5,346 bases of DNA. It comes from Calditrichota bacterium (GTDB lineage Bacteria; Electryoneota; RPQS01). Below, one piece after another: positions 1 through 5,346 of the stretch. The notes under the pieces are model-generated. The model searched no databases. It saw nothing but the letters and a program-made list of their open reading frames with translations, and was not told the DNA's origin. Made by a program: the position numbers and the translations under genes. Each line of letters starts with the position of its first letter. Position 1 is the first letter of the stretch. The DNA lies in NCBI GenBank assembly GCA_020057985.1, contig JAGVEU010000029.1, positions 1 through 5,346 of the forward strand, given 5' to 3'.

Positions 1-82
1 AGTCCGCGTAACCGCTGTGAATCTCCCTTCATATTACGATGAGTCCAACGCAAACTTCTGGATCAGCAGCGGCGATTCGGTA
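1..82 (+). repeat. R0: C-terminal end of an upstream Ig-like domain (partial)
   Basis: Residues 1-27 of the visible protein give the last two strands of a preceding domain: VRVTAV followed by YDESNANFWIS. The D.SNANF ending is the family hallmark, but YDES replaces the GDTS/ADTS seen downstream. The linker to the next PNGGE is two residues longer than in the other units (14 instead of 12 from the conserved F to P). This domain may be of a slightly different subtype from the array that follows. Confidence 0.8.
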
Positions 83-3000
83 ATCACTGTAACCGCTCCT
101 AATGGTGGAGAAAATTGGGTGGTTGGAACTACTCAGACAATCACCTGGGTGCGAGAGAATGCCGCAGGAAATGCGACCATTCAACTCAAGCGCAATTATC
201 CGTCAGGCATTTGGGAGACTCTGACAAGCTCAGCCTCGAGCAGCAGTTATCCATGGACAGTAACAAACCCGGCAACCTCATCGGCGAGGATCAAGGTCTT
301 TCTTACATCCAACTTGTCCGTCGGAGATACCTCCAATGCAAACTTTTCGCTTGTCATCCCATCTCTCGATTTGACATATCCGCTCGGAGGTGAGACGTGG
401 AGCGCAGGTAATCCTGCCACATTCACTTGGACTCGCTCCAATGCAACCGGCGACGTTACGGTACAGCTCAATCGGAATTATCCTGTGGGCACGTGGGAAG
501 TGCTGACAACAGCAGCCGCGACCTCATCATTTCCGTGGACAATAACGGGTCCGGCCACGAGCACAGCCCGAGCACGAGTATTCCTGACAGCCAATACATC
601 TGTGGGTGACACTTGCGCTTCCAATTTCACAATCGTTGTCCCGGGACTCTCACTCACCTCTCCGAATGGCGGTGAAACTTGGGTTCTCGGCGCAACGCAC
701 ACAGTTCGCTGGTCCCGCAACAATGCTTCGGGCAGTGTGGCAGTACTCTTGAACCGCAACTATTCAGGTGGCTCGTGGGAAACGCTAACGACCTCGGCAA
801 CTGCCGACACTTTTGCCTGGCCGGTCATTGGAAACACTTCCACAAGTGCCCGCGTCAAGATCTATCTTGTGAGCAATGGCTCGATCGCAGACACGAGCGC
901 CGCCAACTTCACCATTGCCAGACCTACAATAGCAGTTTCCGTTCCGAACGGTGGAGAGACATGGCTCATCGGACAGCAACAGACCATCCGTTGGACGCGC
1001 AGCAATGCGGCCGGAGCGGCAACAGTACAGATCAACCGAACTTATCCAAGCGCGAGCTGGGAAGCGATATCCTCCTCTACGATTGCGGATTCTGTCCTGT
1101 ATATTCCATCAGGGACGCCGAGCACAACAACACGCGTTCGCGTATTCCTTAACTCTGATCCAACCGTAGGAGACACGTCAAACGGTAATTTTGCTCTGGC
1201 AGTTCCTCAGATTACGCTGACATCGCCAAATGGGGGAGAAGCGTGGGCTACGGGAACATCCCAGACAATCACGTGGACGCGGAACAACGCGAATGGCAAT
1301 GCGACCGTTCAACTGAATCGGAACTATCCCGCGGGCACATGGGAAACCCTTACCACAACGGCAGCTGGATCAAGCCATGCATGGACAGTTAGCGGAACCA
1401 CGTCAAGCGCAGTTCGTGTCCGCGTCCGTTTGACAGCAGATTCACTGGTCGGAGACACGTCGAATAGCAACTTCAGCATTGTAATTCCATCCTTAATTCT
1501 GAATGCACCTAACGGCGGGGAAAACTGGCCGACGAGCTCACAACAGATTGTGCGTTGGATTAAGGCCGGTGTTTCAGGAAATGTCGCCGTGATGCTCAAT
1601 CGTAACTATCCCACTGGAAGTTGGGAATCCCTCTCAAGCGGTGTTGCTGTTGATACTCTTGTCTGGATGGTGAGTGGAACGACATCGTCTGCTTCTCGCA
1701 TCCGTATTTACATAGTCACCAACAGTAGCATTGCAGACACAAGCGCGAGCAATTTCTCGATTGTCCGGCCTACGCTGACGGTGATCGCACCGAACGGCGG
1801 CGAGTCTTGGCTCATCGGTCAGTCGCAGACGATCCGATGGTCACGCAGTTTCGCCTCAGGCGACGCCACTGTGCAATTGAATCGCTCTTATCCGAGTTCG
1901 AGCTGGGAGACCATCAGTTGGAACACGTCAAGCGATTCCATTCCCTATGCTCCGACCGGTTCCACAAGCTCGACCACCCGAATCCGGGTCTATTTGAATT
2001 CATCACCGAGTGTGGGTGACTCGTCAAATAGCAACTTTTCACTTGTACAGCCGACACTGACTCTGCTTTCACCGGATGGCGGCGAAGTCTTTACTCATGG
2101 CGGGATCATGACGATTCGCTGGACTCGTGTTTATGCCGGCGGTGATGTGAACGTTCTCATCAACCGAAATTACCCTGCGGGTGGCTGGGAAGCTCTCGCG
2201 ACAACCACGGCGGACAGCTTTGCATGGACCATCTCCGGCGCAACTTCCGTTTCATGTAGAATCAAGATCGAACTTGTTTCCAATCCTGCGCTGAGTGATT
2301 TATCTGCGACAAACTTCTCGCTGATGAGCAGGAGTCTCACTTTGACCTCGCCCAACGGCGGTGAGACCCTCTATCTTGGCTCCAATCACTCGATCACATT
2401 CACAAGGACGAATGCGTCCGCCAATATCACCATCCAGTTGAATCGCAGCTATCCTTCCGGCAGTTGGGAGACCGTGACGAGTGGCATAAGTGTATCCGAC
2501 TATCTATGGAATGTGAATGGCGACGTCTCATCATCAGCAAGAGTTCGCGTGTTTCTGACCACCGAGCCGTTTGTCGGAGATAGTTCTAACTCCAACTTTT
2601 CGGTCGCCACACCCTCCATCACTCTCACATCCCCCAACGGAGGGGAAATACTGAGTTCCGGTTTAGCGCACAACGTGACGTGGCAGAAGATCGGGACATC
2701 GGATAACGTTCGGCTTGAAGTAAATCGCAACTATCCTTCAGGTAGTTGGGAACAGATTGTGACGTCTGTTTCGGGGACTTCGTATAGCTGGATCGTCAGC
2801 GTACCGGCGACTTCCAGCGCCCGCCTGCGAGTTGTGTCCGTCAACAACAGTCTGCTTGGAGATACGTCAAACTCTAATTTCCAGATCGTGCAACCGACGC
2901 TCACAGTTATCTCGCCGAATGGCGGAGAGACTTGGATTGCCGGGACTACGCAGACCATCGCATGGACGCTCAGCTACGCCTCCGGCCCTGTGACCGTTCA

Positions 3001-5346
3001 AGTGAACGGCAGCTATCCCTCAAGCGCTTGGGAAACTCCGAGCGCCTCGGATACAACGAATGCTCTTAGTTGGATCGTGACCGCATCAGCCACCTCCACA
3101 GCCCGCATCAGGACCTTCCTGACAGCGAACCCGGGTGTCTCTGACACGTCGAATGCCAACTTCACGATCGTAGTCCCGGCGCTGGAGCTGACTTCTCCTG
3201 CAAGCGTGGAAACATGGATTGCCGGCAGCACCGTCCCAATCACTTGGAATCGCTACTATGCAACGGGCAACGTCATCATTCAACTGAACCGGAGCTATCC
3301 ATCCTCGGCGTGGGAGAACCTCGCGACCTCTACGGGAACGTCCTTCAACTGGATCGTGACTACGCCGATCAGTTCCACTGCTCGTGTGTGCGTCTTACTT
3401 GCGTCCGATTCCACCATTGGCGACACCTGCAATGCTAATCTCTCCATTGTCCAGCCCGTGCTTACTCTGCTATTACCCGATGGCGGGGAAGTGTTCACAC
3501 TTGGCTCCACGCAGGTGGTGCGTTGGACGCGAGCCTATGCGTCCGGCAATGTCAACGTGCTTTTGAACCGGAATTATCCTTCGGGTAACTGGGAAACTCT
3601 GTACACAACCGCCGCCGACAGCTTCGTTTGGATGACATCAGGCACCTCTTCGACATCATGCCGAATCAAGCTCGAGTTGGCAAGCAATCTGGCCATCAAT
3701 GACCTCTCGTCTGCCAATTTCAGCCTTGAACAACGCACGCTCACTGTGACCAGTCCCAACGGCGGCGAAGCATTCTATACGGGATCTTTGGCAACGATCA
3801 GTTTCACAAGAGTCAATGTTTCAGCCAATGTCACCATTCAATTAAATCGAAACTATCCGGCTGGACTCTGGGAGACCTTGACTTCGAGCCTAAGTACATC
3901 GAGCTTTGTTTGGAATGTGAATAGCCCGCTGTCCTCAGCAGCACGAATCAGAGTTTTCTTGACCGGTGAGCCGTTTATCGGTGATACTTCGAATGCGAAC
4001 TCTTCCATTGTCAGTCCCTTCATTACACTAAGTGCACCCAATGGCGGCGAAATCTGGATAGCAGGAGAATCACGAAGCATCACGTGGGCAAGGATTGGAA
4101 CCGCCGACAATGTCCGCCTCGAACTAAATCGCAATTACCCTTCGGCAAACTGGGAGCTGATTGCAGCCTTGCTCTCCGATTCACCCCATAATTGGGTAGT
4201 CACTGGTCCGACCACAGGAAACGCGCGGATGAGGCTGGTGTCGGTGGTCAATGGCGCACTCGCGGATACATCGGACGCCAATTTCCAGATTGTCCAATCC
4301 ACACTGACGCTCACCGCTCCCAATGGTGGTGAACTCTTCATTGCCGGATCAAACCAAACCATAAGCTGGTCACGTGGCTATTCCTCCGGTCCTGTCACCG
4401 TTCAAGTGAACCGCAGCTATCCTTCGAGTGCATGGGAGACTCTGACCACCTCAGACACAACAATTGCTCTCAATTGGATCGTGACAGCATCGGCCACCTC
4501 TACCGCTCGTTTTAGAGTCTTTTTGTCGGCTAATCCGGGGATTGCTGACACATCGAATGCCAACTTCAGCATCGTTATCCCAGCGCTGGAGCTGACTTCA
4601 CCCGTCGGCGGAGAAACTTGGATTGCCGGAAGCACCGTCCCAATCACTTGGAATCGCTCCTATGCAACGGGCAATGTCACCGTGCAACTGAACCGGAGCT
4701 ATCCGTCTGCTGTGTGGGAAAACCTCGCGACATCTACGGGAGCGTCATTCAACTGGATCGTGACCGCGCCGCCCAGTTCCACTGCCCGTGTGCGCGTGGT
4801 GCTTGCATCCGACTCCGCCGTCGGTGACACCTGCAATGCTAATCTCTCCATTGTCCAGCCCGTACTTACTCTGCTATTACCCGATGGCGGGGAAGTGTTC
4901 ACGCTTGGCTCCACACAGGTGGTGCGCTGGATGCGAGCCTATGCTTCCGGCAATGTCAATATCCTTCTGAACCGGAACTATCCCTCGGGGGGATGGGAAA
5001 CACTGGCGACAACTTCTGCCGACAGCTTTGTTTGGGCAACCACTGGTTCACCCTCAACCTCTTGCAGAATCAAGGTTGAGCTATCGAGCAATCCGGCTAT
5101 CAACGATCTGTCGGTGGCCAATTTCAGCCTTGAACAACGCGGGCTTACTGTAACCAGTCCCAACGGCGGCGAAACGCTGTACACCGGTTCAGACGCAACC
5201 ATCAGCTTCACGAGATCCAATGCACCAGCCAATGTCACTATTCAGTTGAATCGAAGCTATCCCTCTGCAAACTGGGAGACCTTGACTTCGAGCCTGAGCA
5301 CGTCCACTTACGCGTGGAACGTTATCAGCCCTCTGTCCACAACTGC
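1..5346 (+). CDS. Giant tandem Ig-like (Kre9/KNH-type) repeat surface protein, internal fragment, open at both ends
   Basis: Codons start at position 2 and stay open for 1,781 codons with no stop; there is no credible start codon with a ribosome binding site and no termination, so both ends lie outside the window. Visible content is the tail of one domain, 18 complete Ig-like domains of 93-94 residues, and most of another. Each domain carries PNGGE near its start, a conserved W about 14 residues after that P in most units, an NR.YPS..WE loop beginning 30 residues after it, and a GDTSNANF-like closing strand. Known family pattern: bacterial extracellular Ser/Thr-rich domains related to yeast Kre9/KNH. 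Inference: an exported structural stalk or adhesin-like protein, with the enzyme, binding or anchoring parts outside the window. Ser plus Thr make up roughly 30% of residues; hand counts give 8 Lys, about 81 Arg and 7 Cys. No signal peptide, membrane segment or sorting signal is visible. Frame and repeat nature are certain; exact family and function are not. Confidence 0.95.
83..364 (+). repeat. R1: Ig-like domain, 94 residues
   Basis: First complete unit. It opens with ITVTAPNGGENW, continues TQTITW, and carries KRNYPSGIWE, the only copy with K in place of N before the R. It ends GDTSNANFSLVIP. By hand alignment it matches R5 at about 63%, as well as R2 matches R5, so its place in the 3-domain register is unclear. 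Confidence 0.9.
365..646 (+). repeat. R2: Ig-like domain, 94 residues
   Basis: The opening motif is PLGGETW (N replaced by L) and the loop is NRNYPVGTWE. The closing strand reads GDTCASNF and contains Cys at 614-616, the first of only seven Cys in the window. It is about 60% identical to R5 by hand alignment. Confidence 0.9.
647..928 (+). repeat. R3: Ig-like domain, 94 residues
   Basis: It opens SPNGGETW. Its loop NRNYSGGSWE is the only one lacking the P after Y. It ends IADTSAANFTIARP, an ending shared with R6 (IADTSASNFSIVRP); both also have VAV before the LNRNY strand. Identity with R6 is about 56% by hand. Confidence 0.9.
929..1210 (+). repeat. R4: Ig-like domain, 94 residues, central Trp missing
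   Basis: It opens VPNGGETWLIGQ and has loop NRTYPSASWE. The central W-containing strand is replaced by DSVLYIPSG, followed by STTTRVRVFL. R7 has the same three peculiarities (LIGQ, no central W, STTR), with about 62% identity by hand, supporting a 3-unit periodicity. Confidence 0.9.
1211..1492 (+). repeat. R5: Ig-like domain, 94 residues
   Basis: It opens ITLTSPNGGEAW, has TSQTITWTR and loop NRNYPAGTWE, and ends VGDTSNSNFSIVIP. It resembles R1 and R2 about equally, at roughly 60-63%. The strand VRVRVRL has three Arg where other units usually have one or two. Confidence 0.9.
1493..1774 (+). repeat. R6: Ig-like domain, 94 residues
   Basis: It opens APNGGENW and then PTSSQQIVRW, lacking the G usually found before the QTI strand, with WIKAG where most units have WTR. 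The loop is NRNYPTGSWE and the ending IADTSASNFSIVRP. It pairs with R3. Confidence 0.9.
1775..2056 (+). repeat. R7: Ig-like domain, 94 residues, central Trp missing
   Basis: It opens APNGGESWLIGQ, has loop NRSYPSSSWE, and replaces the central W strand with DSIPYAPTG before SSTTRIRVYL. It pairs with R4. Its N-terminal half also resembles R11 (LTVI.PNGGE.W, S.ASG, SYPSS.WET). It is the last unit before the array switches to 5-domain periodicity. Confidence 0.9.
2057..2335 (+). repeat. R8: Ig-like domain, 93 residues, first unit of pentamer copy 1
   Basis: The opening is SPDGGEVF, with D for N and VF for TW, shared with R13 and R18. The loop is NRNYPAGGWE. One residue is missing between WE and the central W compared with the 94-residue units. 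The strand SCRIKIEL contains Cys at 2255-2257, and the ending LSDLSATNFSL replaces GDTSNANF. About 66% identical to R13. Confidence 0.9.
2336..2617 (+). repeat. R9: Ig-like domain, 94 residues, pentamer copy 1 unit 2
   Basis: It opens SPNGGETLY. The strand normally reading TITW is SITFTR, with F for W, as in R14 and R19. The loop NRSYPSGSWE is followed by LWNVNG and SARVRVFLTTEPFVGD. About 63% identical to R14. Confidence 0.9.
2618..2899 (+). repeat. R10: Ig-like domain, 94 residues, pentamer copy 1 unit 3
   Basis: Shared with R15 are GGEI, IGT.DNVRLE before the NRNYPS loop, and the last strands RLRVVSV (no FLT) and NFQIVQ. At about 56% it is the most diverged pair in the 5-domain register. 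Confidence 0.9.
2900..3181 (+). repeat. R11: Ig-like domain, 94 residues, loop Arg lost
   Basis: It opens ISPNGGETWIAG. The loop reads NGSYPSSAWE, the only one of 19 where the invariant R is lost (ggc at 3008-3010; its partner R16 has cgc). The following residue pattern is ETPS where R16 has ETLT. SWIVTASATSTARIR is followed by SDTSNANFTIVVP. About 73% identical to R16. Confidence 0.9.
3182..3460 (+). repeat. R12: Ig-like domain, 93 residues, degenerate PNGGE motif
   Basis: The opening motif is PASVETW instead of PNGGETW; its partner R17 has PVGGETW. The rest is conserved with R17 at about 84%: WIAGSTVPITWNR, NRSYPS..WENLATSTG, SFNWIVT and GDTCNANLSIVQP. It has two Cys, at 3389-3391 (VCVLL, where R17 has Arg) and 3428-3430 (GDTC). 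Confidence 0.9.
3461..3739 (+). repeat. R13: Ig-like domain, 93 residues, first unit of pentamer copy 2
   Basis: It opens LTLLLPDGGEVFTLG, has NVNVLLNRNYPSGNWE, TSCRIKLEL with Cys at 3659-3661, and ends INDLSSANFSLEQR. About 85% identical to R18 and 66% to R8. Confidence 0.9.
3740..4021 (+). repeat. R14: Ig-like domain, 94 residues, pentamer copy 2 unit 2
   Basis: It opens VTSPNGGEAFYTG, with F for W in TISFTR, then SANVTIQLNRNYPAGLWE and WNVNSPLSS. The conserved closing F is lost: NANSSIV instead of NANFSIV (tct at 4003-4005). About 63% identical to R9; the part overlapping R19 is about 78% identical. Confidence 0.9.
4022..4303 (+). repeat. R15: Ig-like domain, 94 residues, pentamer copy 2 unit 3
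   Basis: It opens SAPNGGEIWIAG and has ARIGTADNVRLELNRNYPSANWE, shared in pattern with R10. The last strands are ARMRLVSV and ADTSDANFQIVQ. The segment between WE and the central W is unlike any other unit. Confidence 0.9.
4304..4585 (+). repeat. R16: Ig-like domain, 94 residues, pentamer copy 2 unit 4
   Basis: It opens TAPNGGELFIAG, has SSGPVTVQVNRSYPSSAWE, and then SDTTIALNWIVTASATSTAR, closely matching R11 (about 73%). It keeps the loop Arg that R11 has lost and ends ADTSNANFSIVIP. Confidence 0.9.
4586..4864 (+). repeat. R17: Ig-like domain, 93 residues, last unit of pentamer copy 2
   Basis: It opens LELTSPVGGETWIAG and is about 84% identical to R12. The loop is NRSYPSAVWE. It ends VGDTCNANLSIVQP with Cys at 4832-4834, 77 residues before the Cys of R18. 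Confidence 0.9.
4865..5143 (+). repeat. R18: Ig-like domain, 93 residues, first unit of pentamer copy 3
   Basis: It opens LTLLLPDGGEVFTLG, essentially identical to R13 in its N-terminal third. The loop is NRNYPSGGWE, with TSCRIKVEL (Cys at 5063-5065) and ending INDLSVANFSLEQR. About 85% identical to R13. Confidence 0.9.
5144..5346 (+). repeat. R19: Ig-like domain, truncated by the window end
   Basis: The first 67 residues of a unit of the R9/R14 subtype are present: VTSPNGGETLYTG, TISFTR (F for W), NVTIQLNRSYPSANWE, TSSLSTS and a central W. The last two strands lie beyond the window. It is about 78% identical to the same stretch of R14, so the 5-domain pattern is expected to continue downstream. 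Confidence 0.85.

Larger units (their letters stand above)
365..2056 (+). repeat. Proposed 3-domain higher-order repeat, two copies of 846 bp (R2-R4, R5-R7)
   Basis: R3/R6 share VAV.LNRNY and the IADTSA.NF...RP ending. R4/R7 share LIGQ, loss of the central W, and the STTR strand. All six units are exactly 282 bp, so the copies are collinear (365-1210 and 1211-2056). The R2/R5 pairing is weaker, because R1 matches R5 equally well. The register is read from shared idiosyncrasies rather than from overall identity alone. Confidence 0.6.
2057..5346 (+). repeat. 5-domain higher-order repeat, 1,404 bp period, two full copies and a partial third
   Basis: Copies are 2057-3460, 3461-4864 and 4865 to the window end. 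Unit lengths follow the same order in both full copies (279, 282, 282, 282, 279 bp). Subtype features recur exactly five units apart: PDGGEVF with SCRIK (R8, R13, R18), TF/SFTR (R9, R14, R19), DNVRLE (R10, R15), SGPVTVQVN (R11, R16), and STVPITWNR with GDTC where present (R12, R17). Several DNA stretches at the 1,404-bp offset are more than 90% identical. Confidence 0.92.

Noticed and set aside
478..759. A 93-codon open frame on the minus strand, with similar ones at 1324-1599, 3853-4134, 4978-5238 and elsewhere
   Set aside because: They lie wholly inside the long + strand frame, recur with the repeat period (for example 3013-3243 and 4417-4647 are exactly 1,404 bases apart), and their translations only mirror the conserved sense motifs. 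No independent ribosome site or domain supports them.
679..1152. A 157-codon + strand open frame, the longest complete frame with a start and stop
   Set aside because: It is out of register with the repeat frame. Its translation has no recognisable domain, while the frame beginning at position 2 gives clean R3-R4 domains over the same bases.
3384..3566. Matching 60-codon + strand frames at 3384-3566 and 4788-4970 that look like a conserved small gene pair
   Set aside because: They are 1,404 bases apart and are simply the same shadow frame in duplicated R12-R13 and R17-R18 DNA. Their similarity follows from the duplication, not from selection in that frame.
83..5143. Regular spaced repeats that might suggest a CRISPR array or a noncoding satellite
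   Set aside because: Units are 279-282 bp with no short direct repeats and unique spacers, every length change is a multiple of three, and variation among units keeps the protein motifs while differing at synonymous sites. This is a coding domain array.
1..5346. Possible insertion sequence, phage part or defence system
   Set aside because: No transposase, integrase, nuclease, helicase or toxin motif, no inverted-repeat ends, and no noncoding gap in the window. The whole stretch is explained by one structural reading frame.
3182..5346. Assembly duplication as the cause of the 1,404-bp repeat
   Set aside because: The copies differ by many substitutions (about 10% or more of bases in most parts), so they are not an artefactual exact duplication. 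Copy-number collapse or miscount of a longer array remains possible and cannot be judged from this window.

Overview
The window is one uninterrupted protein-coding stretch on the + strand. Codons begin at position 2 and run for 1,781 complete codons to the last base with no in-frame stop. Neither the true start nor the true stop lies inside the window, so this is an internal slice of a very large gene. I see no promoter, ribosome binding site, terminator, RNA gene, CRISPR array, insertion sequence or intergenic gap.

The protein is a tandem array of Ig-like beta-sandwich domains of 93-94 residues. Each has a PNGGE(T)W-type opening, a G..(Q)TI.W.R strand, a VTVQLNR strand leading into a YPSG.WE loop, a central W, an ARVRVFL strand and a closing GDTSNANFSI strand. 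This matches the general pattern of the bacterial Ser/Thr-rich domain related to yeast Kre9/KNH (assigned by motif recognition, not by a search). Eighteen full units, named R1-R18 here, are flanked by a partial unit at each end (R0 and R19). The sequence is rich in Ser/Thr and Asn, has few Cys and almost no Lys, and looks like the stalk of a secreted or cell-surface protein. Such arrays occur in large exported proteins of Bacteroidota/FCB-type and related candidate-phylum bacteria. That placement is an inference of low confidence, since no housekeeping gene is present. GC content looks a little above 50% by eye.

Layout: positions 1-82 hold the tail of an upstream, slightly different domain. 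R1 to R7 (83-2056) are all 282-bp units, and R3/R6 and R4/R7 pair up to suggest a 3-domain (846-bp) higher-order repeat. From 2057 the array changes to a clear 5-domain (1,404-bp) higher-order repeat: R8-R12 (2057-3460), R13-R17 (3461-4864) and a third, truncated copy R18-R19 (4865-5346). Hand-aligned protein identity at the 5-domain offset ranges from about 56% (R10/R15) to about 85% (R12/R17, R13/R18). This points to stepwise growth by unequal recombination, with the most recent exchange toward the 3' side.

The main interest is this nested repeat history and a loop, NR.YPS..WE, that is kept nearly unchanged in all 19 visible copies while much of the rest of each domain drifts. I found no evidence for a defence system, a mobile element or a second gene.
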